From NCBI RefSeq assembly GCF_024105655.1, contig NZ_JAAAMH010000007.1, positions 1 to 64,000 on the forward strand: a stretch of DNA of 64,000 nucleotides. Reading direction: 5' to 3'. Of the stretch, positions 43,319 to 52,364 are shown in pieces. The stretch comes from Aliihoeflea sp. 40Bstr573 (GTDB lineage: Bacteria; Pseudomonadota; Alphaproteobacteria; Rhizobiales; Rhizobiaceae). The first letter of the stretch is position 1. Every line of letters begins with the position of its first letter. Made by a program: the position numbers and the translations under genes. Below the pieces are notes generated by a model, which saw only the letters and a program-made list of their open reading frames with translations, had not been told where the DNA came from and did no database searches.

Positions 43319-44189
43319 GGACGATATCCTTCAGTCGTCGCAGATAGGCTGCATATTCGGTCTTGCCGAGCGCATCGGCCCGTTTCATGAGCTGCTCGTC
43401 CGTCAGGTAGCCGAGTGCGAAGCCGATCTCCTCGGGGCACATCACCTTGATGCCCTGTCGCTTTTCGATCGTCCGCACGAAGGCCGTTGCCTCGTGCAGG
43501 CTGTCATGCGTGCCAGTATCAAGCCATGCATAGCCACGGCCGAGGCGCGCGACGTTGAGGTCGCCGCGTGCGAGATAAGCGTTGTTGACGTCGGTGATCT
43601 CCAGTTCGCCGCGCGTCGAAGGCGTGATGCCTGCCGCGATGTCGAGCACGTCGTTGTCGTAGAAATAAAGTCCGGTCACAGCCCAGTTCGACTTCGGGCG
43701 GGCCGGCTTTTCCTCGATCGTCTCGGCCATGCCGGAGCGAGGGTCGAACGAGACGACGCCGTAGCGCTCGGGATCGTCAACCCAATAGGCGAAGACGGTC
43801 GCCCCGGCCGCCTTCAAGCGCGCCTCTTGGCAAAGCCCCGAAAGCCCCGCGCCGTAGAAGATGTTGTCGCCGAGCACGAGTGCGACCGTGTCGGTGCCGA
43901 CGAAATCCCGCCCGATGATGAAGGCCTCGGCAAGGCCGTTGGGGCTTGGCTGTTCCGCATAGGAGATGTCCACGCCGAACATCGACCCGTCACCCAGCAA
44001 CATCTCGAAAGCGGGCTTATCTCGCGGGGTGCTGATGATTAGCATTTCACGAATTCCCGCCAGCATCAGCACACTGATTGGGTAATATATCATCGGCTTG
44101 TCGTAGACCGGCAAAAGCTGCTTCGACACGGCAATGGTCAGTGGAAACAGCCGCGTGCCGGCGCCACCCGCAAGGACGATACCCTTCAA
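43311..44189 (-). CDS. rfbA: Glucose-1-phosphate thymidylyltransferase
   Basis: First enzyme of the pathway: it makes dTDP-glucose from dTTP and glucose-1-phosphate. It contains [48 protein letters not shown]-like [34 protein letters not shown] and [18 protein letters not shown], all typical. I take the TTG at 44189 because GGTGGGG precedes it and relatives begin KGI at this point (292 residues). An ATG at 44216 would add nine residues but has no ribosome site. First gene of the rfbACBD operon, with an AT-rich upstream region. Confidence 0.95.
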   Translation of the reverse strand: MKGIVLAGGAGTRLFPLTIAVSKQLLPVYDKPMIYYPISVLMLAGIREMLIISTPRDKPAFEMLLGDGSMFGVDISYAEQPSPNGLAEAFIIGRDFVGTDTVALVLGDNIFYGAGLSGLCQEARLKAAGATVFAYWVDDPERYGVVSFDPRSGMAETIEEKPARPKSNWAVTGLYFYDNDVLDIAAGITPSTRGELEITDVNNAYLARGDLNVARLGRGYAWLDTGTHDSLHEATAFVRTIEKRQGIKVMCPEEIGFALGYLTDEQLMKRADALGKTEYAAYLRRLKDIVRA

Positions 44190-44290
44190 GACCCCACCCC
44201 GAATCCTAGTATTCATTGATCGAATTACATCAATAATACTTAAGATTTGCAGCCGCAATTATAGATATATATAGACCGAATTACCTATGA
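44190..44290 (-). promoter_or_regulatory. AT-rich promoter region of the rfbACBD operon
   Basis: About 80 bases far richer in A/T than the surroundings, with several TATA-like segments (TATATATCTATAAT on the minus strand). It lies between rfbA and the aminotransferase remnant, so the operon was probably acquired with its own promoter. Exact -35/-10 elements not assigned. Confidence 0.5.
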
Positions 44291-44310
44291 AAGATCTGAT
44301 CGAGGCCAGC

Positions 44311-44757
44311 AGGGGGCCGAGCACTTCGCCCTCCGCCTCTGCCGTCTTCTGGACGATCCCGTCTGCTTCCGCGCGTCAGGCAAAGCGGCGGCGCGAAGCC
44401 GAGGATATCGCCCTGCGGCATCACCCGGGCAATAACGCCGCGCTTGAGGAGAGCGGCCGCGACCGACGGACCGATCTTTCTCGCCGGATCGAAAATCGAT
44501 CGCTTGTCGCGGTCTTCGACGAACTCGACCGCGCACAGCATACCCTGGCCGCGCACGTCGCCGACATGGGCATGGTCGACCAGCGCCTTGCGCATTTCAG
44601 TGTCGAGATAGGCACCGGTCTCGCCGGCATTCATGACAGCCCAGGCTGTCGATCAGCTTCAGATTGGCGCCGCCCGCCGCCGCCCCGATCGGGTGCGCCG
44701 AATAGGTCCAGCCATGGCCGATCGGTCCGTTCTCATCCGTCCCACGCGCCAGCACGT
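44311..44757 (-). pseudogene. Duplicate fragment of the class III aminotransferase (C-terminal part)
   Basis: The reading frame ETGAYLDTEMRKAL, HAHVGDVRGQGMLCAVEF and LLKRGVIARVMPQGDILGF matches the end of the aminotransferase at 39.0-39.5 kb almost residue for residue, then goes out of frame where LCLTRAEADEV is expected (LCLTRGSRRDR). The DNA similarity continues upstream to 44757 through the IGHGWTYSAHPIGAA region, which is in another frame. There is no start or N-terminal half, so it is dead. It ends abruptly in an ABC ATPase fragment. Confidence 0.88.
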
Positions 44758-44909
44758 CCTAGCGAGGTGACGCTCTTGCCCGAGCCCGATTCGCCGACCA
44801 TCGCCAGGGTACTGCCGGGCGCGATGTCGAAATTCAGGTCGTGAACGACCGTGTTGCGGCCAAACGAGATGCTCAGGTTGCGAACCGAAATGACGGGCTT
44901 CTGGTCCAT
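44758..44909 (-). pseudogene. N-terminal fragment of an ABC transporter ATPase (DppD type)
   Basis: About 50 codons remain: MDQKPVISVRNLSISFG, VHDLNFDIAPGS and the Walker A region MVGESGSGKSVTSL. The sequence then jumps directly into the aminotransferase remnant. The ATG overlaps the stop of the permease fragment as TAATG, so these two were once an operon. Confidence 0.82.
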
Positions 44910-45155
44910 TACGATGCATCCTTCAGCCGGGGATCGATGGCATCGCGCAGGCCATCGCCGATCAGGTTGAACGCCAGCACCAGAAAGAGAATCGCGAGGC
45001 TCGGGATGAGCGCGAGGTGGAATGCGCTCAGTATGTTGTCGAAGCCGTCGCGCACCATGCCGCCCCATGTCGGCGTGGGTGGCGCGAGCCCCAGCCCGAT
45101 GAAGGCGAGCGAGGCCTCGGTGCGCACGGCGGTCGCCATCCACAGCGAGGCCATG
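44909..45155 (-). pseudogene. C-terminal fragment of an ABC transporter permease (DppC type)
   Basis: The end of a DppC-like permease: VRTEASLAFIGLGLAPPTPTWGGMV, SAFHLALIPSLAILFLVLAFNLIGDGLRDAIDPRLKD. Upstream of about 45155 the frame stays open but no longer resembles the family, so the N-terminal two thirds are missing. Together with the ATPase fragment it is the scar of a lost peptide transporter operon. Confidence 0.82.
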
Positions 45156-45393
45156 ACATCGCCCCCCGTCTTGGACGGCTGAAGGAGGTTGAAGACTGTC
45201 AGAGCAGACGATTGGCAGAGTTCGCGTGCGTCGCTTGATCTCTCGGCATTCTCCAGCAAATGCTCGGAATAAGCCCCATCGCCACTCTCTCTGGCTATTA
45301 TAACGCCGGCTTATGCATGTCAGCCTGACCGTCGTCTGGATGCGCGGAAATAGGCACGTCGACAGGCGGCGGCTTGCATCGCAGCAAACAATG

Positions 45394-46434
45394 CTACATG
45401 CGGCCAGTCATGCATGATTGGAACGCACCCAGAAACGCTGTCAGATTAGCGCCGAGCGCGTCACAGAGATAGCCGCCCTCCTGTACTATGACCGACGGCA
45501 TGCCGAGGCCGGCGATCGCGGCGGCCATCCGTGCGAACCCCGGGGTGGTCACCGAAAGTCCGCCGAATGGGTCTCCCTCGAACGCGTCAAGCCCGAGCGC
45601 GACCACCAGCGCGCTAGGGGCGAACGCTCGGATGCGGCGCAGTGCCGGCTCCAGCACGGCCATGAACTCGTCATCGCCGGACTTGCGCGGCAGCGGCAGG
45701 TTAAGGTTGTAGCCCAGCCCCGGCCCCTCGCCCCTCTCGTCGGCGTGGCCCCAGAAGAACGGGTAGAAGCGCACCGGGTCGGCATGGATCGAGACGGTGA
45801 GCACGTCGGACCGCGCGTAGAAGATGCCCTGGGTCCCGTTGCCGTGGTGGAGGTCGACGTCGAGGATAGCTACCCTTTCCGCCCCTCCTGCCAGCAGACG
45901 CTGGGCAGCGATCGCCGAATTGTTGAAGAAGCAGAACCCACCGGCGACGTCCGCGAAGGCGTGGTGGCCGGGCGGGCGGCAAAGCGCATAGGCAGCCGAC
46001 GACCCCGTCGCCACCGCGTCGGCCGCATCGACCGCGCTCCAGGCACTCCAGCACGCGCTCTGAAACGTCTCGGCAGAGATCGGACAGGCCGTATCCGCCA
46101 TGTGGTAGCCGGCCTGGCCAACGGCCGACGCCGGATAGCTGCCGCCGCGCGCGATCGGGTGGATATTGGGGATCACCTCCGCCGATGCACCCGCGATGTG
46201 CTGCCAGCGCGCGTAGATGTGCTCGAGGAAATCGAGATATTCGGGCGTGTGGACCGCGGCGATGGGGCCAAGGCCGTGGTCGCGCGGGCGCTCGATCTCG
46301 AGCCCTGCCGCGCGAGCGCCAGCAAGCAGCCGCTCGACGCGTTCGGGCTGCTCCGGGTTCGGCTGGGGCGCACCGCTCGAAAGGAACGCCTTGGGATCGT
46401 GGTGCTTCTGTTCGTCAGCGTAATAGGCTTTCAC
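45394..46434 (-). CDS. Histone deacetylase-like amidohydrolase (acetylpolyamine amidohydrolase type)
   Basis: A zinc hydrolase of 346 residues that removes acyl groups from amines. The charge-relay histidines are in ALCRPPGHHAF near residue 140, zinc ligands in ILDVDLHHGNGTQ near 180 and GLDAFEGDPFGG near 270, and the C-terminal VIVQEGGY is typical. The N-terminal part (HHDPKAFLSSGAPQPNPEQPER) is typical of bacterial acetylpolyamine amidohydrolases. I start at GTG 46434, which overlaps the GNAT stop (GTGA); the longer frame contains the GNAT gene. It is the last gene of the operon with an acetyltransferase, BKACE and aminotransferase, which fits degradation of an acylated amine. Confidence 0.9.
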   Translation of the reverse strand: MKAYYADEQKHHDPKAFLSSGAPQPNPEQPERVERLLAGARAAGLEIERPRDHGLGPIAAVHTPEYLDFLEHIYARWQHIAGASAEVIPNIHPIARGGSYPASAVGQAGYHMADTACPISAETFQSACWSAWSAVDAADAVATGSSAAYALCRPPGHHAFADVAGGFCFFNNSAIAAQRLLAGGAERVAILDVDLHHGNGTQGIFYARSDVLTVSIHADPVRFYPFFWGHADERGEGPGLGYNLNLPLPRKSGDDEFMAVLEPALRRIRAFAPSALVVALGLDAFEGDPFGGLSVTTPGFARMAAAIAGLGMPSVIVQEGGYLCDALGANLTAFLGAFQSCMTGRM

Positions 46435-46934
46435 GGCCGCTCCTGTTTGTTTGCGCGCAGAAGGTTCTGGAATGCATCGCCATAGGCGCCACGCTCCCGC
46501 TCGTCCTCCCGATATGTGATCCCGACGCGCTCGTAGAAGGTCTGCGCACGAAGGTTGGTGACGTCGACGGATAGCCGCAGATAGGCGCCGCCGCGCTCTG
46601 CCGACCATGCCGCGACTGCGCGGACGAGCGCCTCGCCCACCCCGCGCCCGCGAAACTCGCCGGCGACGTAGAGGTCCTGAACGAAAACGCCGCCCCGCCC
46701 GAGCCATGTCGAGAAGATAGGGAAGAACAGCGCCAGTCCCGCCAGAACGCCTTCCGCTTCCGCAATCAACCCATGGAAGGCCGGTTCGGGGCCGAAGCCG
46801 GCGCGGCGCAAGTCCCCGGCGGTGACGGTGATCTTCTCGCGCTGGCCGAGCGCATCGCCCAGTTGCAGAAGCGCTGCGTGAATCGTGTCCACGTCTGCCT
46901 CGAGCGCCGGGCGGATTGCAAACAGGGCAGCCAT
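46431..46934 (-). CDS. GNAT family N-acetyltransferase
   Basis: A 167-residue acetyl-CoA-dependent transferase. Visible are AIRPALEADVDTIHAALLQLG, VFVQDLYVAGEFRGRGVGEALVRAV with the acetyl-CoA pyrophosphate loop (RGRGVG), YLRLSVDVTNLRAQTFYERVG and a C-terminal tail. It resembles diamine/thialysine acetyltransferases in the order of these blocks. It sits between the BKACE gene (overlap TGATG) and the deacetylase-like gene (overlap GTGA), so an acetylase and a deacetylase are made together, possibly for protection and later release of an amine. This is inference. Confidence 0.87.
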   Translation of the reverse strand: MAALFAIRPALEADVDTIHAALLQLGDALGQREKITVTAGDLRRAGFGPEPAFHGLIAEAEGVLAGLALFFPIFSTWLGRGGVFVQDLYVAGEFRGRGVGEALVRAVAAWSAERGGAYLRLSVDVTNLRAQTFYERVGITYREDERERGAYGDAFQNLLRANKQERP

Positions 46935-47881
46935 CAGAATGCGACCCGGTCGCCGCCCTTCAATCCCAAAAGTTCCCGCGCTTCGCCGGGCGTCGCGATC
47001 TCCAGCGACAGCGCTTCGAGGACGGCGCGGATGCGGCGCACCTGGTCGGCATTGGATTTCGCCAACGTGCCGCGCCCGTCATATAGGCTGTCCTCCAGCC
47101 CGACGCGGACATTGCCGCCCATTGCCGCCGCCATCGTGATCATTGGCATCTGATGGCGACCCGCCGCCAGCACAGAGAAGCTGTAGTCGTCGCCGAAAAG
47201 CTTGTCCGCGATCCGCTTCATGTGGGTCAGGTTCTCGGGGTCGGCGCCGATGCCGCCCAGCACTCCGAACACGAACTGGACGAATATATGCCCCGTCACC
47301 AGGCCGCGGTCGCGCAGATGAGCAAGCGAATAGAGGTGCCCGACATCGTAGCATTCGAATTCGAACCGCGTGCCGCAGCCTTCACCCAGCGCCGACAAGG
47401 TGTGCTCCATGTCGGCAAAGGTGTTCTGGAAGATCGAACTGCGCGTCGCTTCGAGCAGCTTCGGCTCCCAGTCGTGCTTCCATTCGGTCTGCTTGTCGAG
47501 CGCGGGAAACAGCGCGAAATTCATCGAGCCCATGTTGAAGGACGACATTTCGGGCTTGGCGCGCAGCGATGCGGCAAGCCGGTCTTCCACCGTCATCAGC
47601 GACGACCCGCCCGTCGAGATGTTGATCACCGCGTCCGTCGACTGCTTGATGCGCGGCAGAAACTGCATGAAGACTTCGGGATCTGCCGAGGGACGGCCAT
47701 CCTTCGGATCGCGCGCATGAAGATGAAGGATCGACGCGCCCGCTTCGGCGGCGGCGATCGCATCGGACGCGATCTGGTCGGGTGTCAGCGGCAGATGCGG
47801 CGACATGGTCGGCGTGTGAACCGAGCCGGTGACCGCGCAGGTGATGATGACCTTGCGGTCGTTCGTCTTCTTGGAAGCCAT
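46934..47881 (-). CDS. BKACE family enzyme (3-keto-5-aminohexanoate cleavage type)
   Basis: BKACE proteins are zinc TIM-barrel enzymes that condense a beta-keto acid with acetyl-CoA and release acetoacetate plus a new acyl-CoA. The 315-residue product has VIITCAVTGSVHTPTMSPHLP, the metal site ILHLHARDPKDGRPS, INISTGG, FNMGSMNF, FECYDVGHL, and VRVGLEDSLYDGRG, all diagnostic. The particular beta-keto acid is unknown; lysine fermentation uses 3-keto-5-aminohexanoate, but aerobic relatives act on many others, including dehydrocarnitine. In this operon a transaminase could supply the keto acid. Ten bases separate it from the aminotransferase gene. Confidence 0.93.
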   Translation of the reverse strand: MASKKTNDRKVIITCAVTGSVHTPTMSPHLPLTPDQIASDAIAAAEAGASILHLHARDPKDGRPSADPEVFMQFLPRIKQSTDAVINISTGGSSLMTVEDRLAASLRAKPEMSSFNMGSMNFALFPALDKQTEWKHDWEPKLLEATRSSIFQNTFADMEHTLSALGEGCGTRFEFECYDVGHLYSLAHLRDRGLVTGHIFVQFVFGVLGGIGADPENLTHMKRIADKLFGDDYSFSVLAAGRHQMPMITMAAAMGGNVRVGLEDSLYDGRGTLAKSNADQVRRIRAVLEALSLEIATPGEARELLGLKGGDRVAF

Positions 47882-47890
47882 GGTCTGCCT

Positions 47891-49276
47891 TCAGCGATTG
47901 ACGGGAAGGTCGAGCTCGGTCGCGAGCGCGTCGAGGGAATCGGCGAGGATCGCAATCATCTCGCCGACCTGTCCGGCGGTGATGATCAGGGGCGGCGCAA
48001 GAATGAAATTGTCGCCCTCGATGCCGTCGCCACGGATGCGCCGCGAATAGATGATCATGCCGCGCTCGTAGGCGAGGTCGACTAGCCGTTGGTTGGCATT
48101 CCTGGCCTTGGGCAGCGGCGCGAAGGTCTCGGGATCAGAGACCAGATCGGCGCCGATGAGCAGTCCCTTGCCGCGCACGCCGGCGATGAAGGGATAGAGC
48201 TTGGCGAGTGATTCAAGCTCGCTCTTGAGCAGATCGCCCATCTTCCCCGCGTTGTCGACGCAGCCGAGCCGTTCGGTCTCGTCGAGGACGGCGAGGCCGG
48301 CTGCGCAGGAGAGCGGATTCCCAGCATAGGTGTAGCCGTGCTGGAAGCCGCCCGCATCGAGGACCGGCTTGACCAGCCGCCGCGACGCGGCCATCGCGCC
48401 GAGCGGCGCATAGCCCGAGCCAATGCCCTTCGAGAGCGTGATGATGTCTGGCCGGCAGTTCCAGTGGTCGCCACCGAGATAGCGTCCGGTGCGCCCTGCC
48501 CCGGTCATCACCTCGTCGTGGATGAGCAGGATGCCATATTTGTCGCAAATTTCGCGGATGCGCGGGAAGTAGCTGTCGGGCGGAACAAGCGCTGCGGTAG
48601 CGGCGCCGCCGATCGGCTCCATGATGAAGGCAAGCACGCTTTCGGGACCTTCGGCGAGGATTTTTTCCTCCAGCATGTCGGCGTAGCGAAGCCCGCGCTC
48701 TTCCATCGCGAAGTTGTCGCGGTCGCGATAGGCGCGTGGCGCCGGGATCGTCGGCATGTCGCGGATCTGCGGCGCGAACGTCTCCGTCAGCGCGAGGTCG
48801 CCGGTCACCGCGAGAGAGCCCATCGTGCCGCCGTGATAGGACGGAAACCGCGAAATCACCTTCCAGCGCTTTGCCTGTCCGGTCACCACCGCCCATTGCC
48901 GCGCCAGCTTGATCGCGGATTCCACCGCCTCTGACCCGCCCGAGACGAAGAAGATCCGGTCGAGATCGCCCGGCATCTTTTCGGCCATGCGGCGCGCGAG
49001 TTCCTCCGCCGGCTCGTTCTCGAAATGCAGCCGGTAGGCGAAAGTCACCCGCTCCATCTGCCGCTTCATGGCCTCGATGACGTTGCGGTTGCCGTGACCG
49101 ACATTGACCACCATCGCCCCGCTCGACCCATCGATCATGCGCCGGCCCTGCGTGTCCCACAGATAGATGCCCTCCGCCCTATCGACGAGCGGCCGGCGAA
49201 GGCGCATCATGTAGAAGAGGTGCGAGGCCGGACGCGACGGTTCGGACGAAATGGCAAAGGGTGTGGCAGCGGTCAT
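47891..49276 (-). CDS. Class III aminotransferase
   Basis: A fold-type I PLP enzyme of 461 residues. It has GSSGAMVVNVGHGNRNVIEAM, FFVSGGSEAVESAIKLARQW, RFPSYHGGTMGSLAVTGD, LLIHDEVMTGAGRTGRY with the Asp contacting PLP, and the lysine in ITLSKGIGSGYAPLGAM. The YNVGHGN-type N-terminus and SYHGGT motif resemble bacterial 4-aminobutyrate/omega-amino acid transaminases. The ATG at 49276 overlaps the upstream gene stop as ATGA; the longer frame is inside that gene. It would convert an amine from the imported substrate to a keto acid or aldehyde for the BKACE step. Confidence 0.92.
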   Translation of the reverse strand: MTAATPFAISSEPSRPASHLFYMMRLRRPLVDRAEGIYLWDTQGRRMIDGSSGAMVVNVGHGNRNVIEAMKRQMERVTFAYRLHFENEPAEELARRMAEKMPGDLDRIFFVSGGSEAVESAIKLARQWAVVTGQAKRWKVISRFPSYHGGTMGSLAVTGDLALTETFAPQIRDMPTIPAPRAYRDRDNFAMEERGLRYADMLEEKILAEGPESVLAFIMEPIGGAATAALVPPDSYFPRIREICDKYGILLIHDEVMTGAGRTGRYLGGDHWNCRPDIITLSKGIGSGYAPLGAMAASRRLVKPVLDAGGFQHGYTYAGNPLSCAAGLAVLDETERLGCVDNAGKMGDLLKSELESLAKLYPFIAGVRGKGLLIGADLVSDPETFAPLPKARNANQRLVDLAYERGMIIYSRRIRGDGIEGDNFILAPPLIITAGQVGEMIAILADSLDALATELDLPVNR

Positions 49277-50934
49277 GGATGCGCCTGTCGCGAAGAGGAG
49301 CCAAGGTAGCGGTCGAGGACGTTTGCGGTTACGCGCTCGACCATGGCGTCGCCGCGCTTCAGCGCCGCGACCCATTCGCAGCTACCGGCGTGGAAGACCT
49401 CGCCCTTGCCGCGCGGGAAATTGACGATCATGCCGCAGCCTCGCTTGACGCGGTCGACCGCCGCATCGCCGTCGTCGCCGACGAGGGTGCGGGCGACGAA
49501 TTTGGCGTCGGCGTCCGATAGGAACTGGTCGTCGGCCGGGATGTCGGCGCTTTCTTCCTTGAGCGACGACATGCCGAGCGCCAGAACCTGCAGGCCTTCG
49601 GGAGCGCCGCTGTCTTCCGTCGGCTCGGGCAGCCCACCTCGGATCACGTAGTCGAGCCCGTCGACCTCGTAGCCGAAAGCGTGGCCTTCGGAGCCAAGAA
49701 TGTCGCCATAATAAATGCCGGTACCGGCGAACGCCCAGTGTTCGGGGCGATAGACGGGAAAGCCGCGCGCGCCGCGCGGGGCGCAGCCACCCCAGCCGAC
49801 ATAGAGCCCTGACGTAGCGTTGAGTCCGAACGTCCTGGCACCCGGACGACCGATCGCCTCGTCCTCCCAGGAGCCGGACATGCGCGTCGGATCACCCGAC
49901 TGGAACACCGGGTCTTCGGCACGCGCGCGATATTTGTAGCAGACCTGCCGCTTACCGCCGTCCTCGAGGCGCGTCTGCCACATGAAATTGCCGGCAAAGC
50001 GGGCGGCCCTGCCACCGCGCTCGACATAGGTGTCGACGGCGTCACGCATCTCCCACGTCCAGTATTCGTCATGGCCGAGAAAGGCGACGCAGTCGTAGCC
50101 GTCGAGGATTTCGGGCGTGAAATGGAGTTCGTGCTGGCTGACGAGATCGACGCCGTAGCCCTGCCGTTCCGCCCAGCGGAAGAAATGACTGTCATAGCTC
50201 GCCCAGCCGGACGAGGCGTATTTCTTCGAGTAGCCGTTGGCATAGGCCCATTCCATGTGCGGATAGCGCGGCGCAGTCGCGAGCGGCGTGTGGATTTCGA
50301 GCGGCACGCGTGGCGCGTCCGGCGGCAGGACGACGAAGCCCCGGCAGAACGGACGCTCGATGCTGACCGTCGTCGCATACTGGTTGCGGTCCGGGCCGGT
50401 GATGCCCTGGTAATGGTTCGACCCGCCCCAGGTGTTGTAGGCAGTCCAGGAGCCGGTCGCGGCGACCTGCAAAACCCGGCCTGGCTTGCGGCCCGGCGAG
50501 GGGCGGACGATGAAGAAATGATGGCAGTGCATCGGCCTGCCGTCGCGGCCCTCGGCCGTCAGCGTGAGGCGGTAGCCGCCGGACGGCCAGTCCGGATCGA
50601 CCGTGAACTCGAACGAGGTCTCCCATCCGCAGCCTGTAACTGAACACTGGTCGGGCGTCTCCTGCCAGCGGGCGGAGAGATTTTCGCGCGCCATGATCGG
50701 CGTCTCGACGCCACCGTCGCGGACGATTTCGAGCCGGTAGCGTTCTGCCGTCGAGCTGACCTGCAGGCGAACCGTCGCGCCGGGCGCGTAGGCATAGGCG
50801 TCGGTGTAGCACCAGATTTCGCCGCGCTCGCCGTCCATGCCGGGATATTCGTAATAGTGCCCGAGGACCGCCTCGCGGCGCTGCTCGGGCGTCAGCCGGA
50901 AATCGGGAAAGTCGTTCTTGCTCATGGCGTCCAT
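49273..50934 (-). CDS. N,N-dimethylformamidase large-subunit-like protein
   Basis: A 553-residue protein matching the beta (large) subunit family of N,N-dimethylformamidase, an iron-dependent amidohydrolase. An N-terminal beta-rich domain (ATVRLQVSSTAERYRLEIVRDGG) is followed by the amidase part: VLQVAATGSWTAYNTWGGSNHYQ, SRPFxRG-like IERPFCRGFVVL, VSQHELHFTPEILDGYDCVAFLGHDEYWTWEM, and YERGGRAARFAGNFMWQTR-like segments. No small alpha subunit gene is adjacent, in contrast to the characterised enzyme. It overlaps the ABC ATPase upstream and the aminotransferase downstream, so it belongs to the operon. It probably cleaves an amide or cyclic amide, not necessarily dimethylformamide. An ATG 9 bases downstream is an alternative start. 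Confidence 0.88.
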   Translation of the reverse strand: MDAMSKNDFPDFRLTPEQRREAVLGHYYEYPGMDGERGEIWCYTDAYAYAPGATVRLQVSSTAERYRLEIVRDGGVETPIMARENLSARWQETPDQCSVTGCGWETSFEFTVDPDWPSGGYRLTLTAEGRDGRPMHCHHFFIVRPSPGRKPGRVLQVAATGSWTAYNTWGGSNHYQGITGPDRNQYATTVSIERPFCRGFVVLPPDAPRVPLEIHTPLATAPRYPHMEWAYANGYSKKYASSGWASYDSHFFRWAERQGYGVDLVSQHELHFTPEILDGYDCVAFLGHDEYWTWEMRDAVDTYVERGGRAARFAGNFMWQTRLEDGGKRQVCYKYRARAEDPVFQSGDPTRMSGSWEDEAIGRPGARTFGLNATSGLYVGWGGCAPRGARGFPVYRPEHWAFAGTGIYYGDILGSEGHAFGYEVDGLDYVIRGGLPEPTEDSGAPEGLQVLALGMSSLKEESADIPADDQFLSDADAKFVARTLVGDDGDAAVDRVKRGCGMIVNFPRGKGEVFHAGSCEWVAALKRGDAMVERVTANVLDRYLGSSSRQAHP

Positions 50935-51698
50935 CAGGCGGCGAGATATTTGCGCAGGAAGGTGCGGGTGCGTTCGTGCTGCGGCGCGCGGAACATGTCT
51001 TGCGGCGCGCCTTCCTCGACCACGACCCCGCCATCCATGAAGAGCACCCGGTCGGCGACCTCGCCAGCAAAGCGCATTTCATGCGTGACGATCAGCATGG
51101 TCATGTGCTCGGCGGCAAGCTGCTTCATGACCGCGTTGACCTCGTCGACGAGTTCGGGGTCGAGCGCCGAGGTCGCCTCGTCGAAGAGCATGACCTTGGG
51201 CTGCATGGCCAGCGCGCGGGCGATCGCCACGCGCTGCTTCTGCCCGCCGGACAGCCGCGAGGGAAATTCGTCGATCTTCTCGGCAAGTCCGACCTTTGCG
51301 AGAAGCTCTTCGGCCAAGCCACGCGCATCGCGCTTGCTCGTTCCTTTGAGAACGATCGGTCCCATGGTGATGTTGTCGAGCACGCTGAGGTGCGGGAACA
51401 GATTGAAGTGTTGGAACACCATCCCCATCTGCTGGCGCACCGCATTGATGTGCCGCTCGAAGGCCCCGCCCTTCAGTGGCTGGTTGACCAGCACCCCGTC
51501 GAGCCAGACCTCGCCCGCGTTCAACGTTTCGAGATGGTTGATCGAGCGCAGCAGGGTCGACTTGCCCGAACCGCTCGGCCCGATAATTGCGACGATCTGG
51601 CCGCGATCGACGGACAGGTCGATGCCCTTGAGCACTTCGAGCGCGCCGAAGGATTTGCGCGCGCCCTTCACTTCGACCATCGGCCGCAAATCGGTCAT
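50934..51698 (-). CDS. Amino acid ABC transporter ATP-binding protein
   Basis: A 254-residue ATPase of the polar amino acid transporter family (HisP/GlnQ). Walker A is [12 protein letters not shown] near residue 38, the Q-loop is [17 protein letters not shown], the signature is [16 protein letters not shown], Walker B is [14 protein letters not shown], and the H-loop is IVTHEM. The ATG at 51698 overlaps the permease stop by 4 bases; the longer frame extends into the permease gene and is a shadow. Its stop overlaps the amidase start, showing that transport and degradation are co-transcribed. Confidence 0.95.
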   Translation of the reverse strand: MTDLRPMVEVKGARKSFGALEVLKGIDLSVDRGQIVAIIGPSGSGKSTLLRSINHLETLNAGEVWLDGVLVNQPLKGGAFERHINAVRQQMGMVFQHFNLFPHLSVLDNITMGPIVLKGTSKRDARGLAEELLAKVGLAEKIDEFPSRLSGGQKQRVAIARALAMQPKVMLFDEATSALDPELVDEVNAVMKQLAAEHMTMLIVTHEMRFAGEVADRVLFMDGGVVVEEGAPQDMFRAPQHERTRTFLRKYLAA

Positions 51699-52354
51699 CG
51701 CGAGACCTCCACTTTCCGCTCGACCCGGCGCAAGCCCGCTTCGAGGACGAGATTCAAGATGTAATAGAGCGCCGCCGCCGTGAGGTAGAATTCGAACGGA
51801 CGGAACGTCTCGCTGATGCCGAGCTGGGCGGCGTGGACGAGTTCGGCGATGCCGATGACCGAAACGAGCGAGGATTCCTTCAGGAGCGCGATCATGTTGC
51901 TGCCGATCGGCGGTGCGGTGTTGCGCACGGCCTGCGGCACGACGACGTAGCGCAGCGTCTGCAACCGGCTGAAGCCTATGCTGCGCGCGCCTTCGGCCTG
52001 GCCCGGATCGACCGCGACGATGCCGGCGCGCAGGATGTCGGCATTGTAGACGGCGAAATGCAGTCCGAGCCCGATGATGCCGGCTGCGAGTGCCGGAACA
52101 TCGATGCCGATCTGGACGAGGCCGTAATAGATCAGGAAGAGCTGCAGGAGCAGCGGCGTTCCCATGAACAGCCAGATGAACGCCCGGACGGGATAAGTGG
52201 CGAATTTCGGCGCATAGAGAAGGGTGACAGCGAAGACGATGCCGAAGATGAAGCTCACGACAGCCGACGAAACGGTGAGCACGACCGTCCACCAGACGCC
52301 CATCCACAGGATGCCGGCATAGGGGAGGACGACGGAGAAATCCAAGCCTTGCAT
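51695..52354 (-). CDS. Amino acid ABC transporter permease
   Basis: A HisM/GlnP-type inner-membrane subunit of 219 residues, with [51 protein letters not shown], and the EAA loop [33 protein letters not shown] that contacts the ATPase. It forms a heterodimer with the adjacent permease. Ten bases separate the two genes. Confidence 0.94.
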   Translation of the reverse strand: MQGLDFSVVLPYAGILWMGVWWTVVLTVSSAVVSFIFGIVFAVTLLYAPKFATYPVRAFIWLFMGTPLLLQLFLIYYGLVQIGIDVPALAAGIIGLGLHFAVYNADILRAGIVAVDPGQAEGARSIGFSRLQTLRYVVVPQAVRNTAPPIGSNMIALLKESSLVSVIGIAELVHAAQLGISETFRPFEFYLTAAALYYILNLVLEAGLRRVERKVEVSR

Positions 52355-52364
52355 ATGCCGCCCC

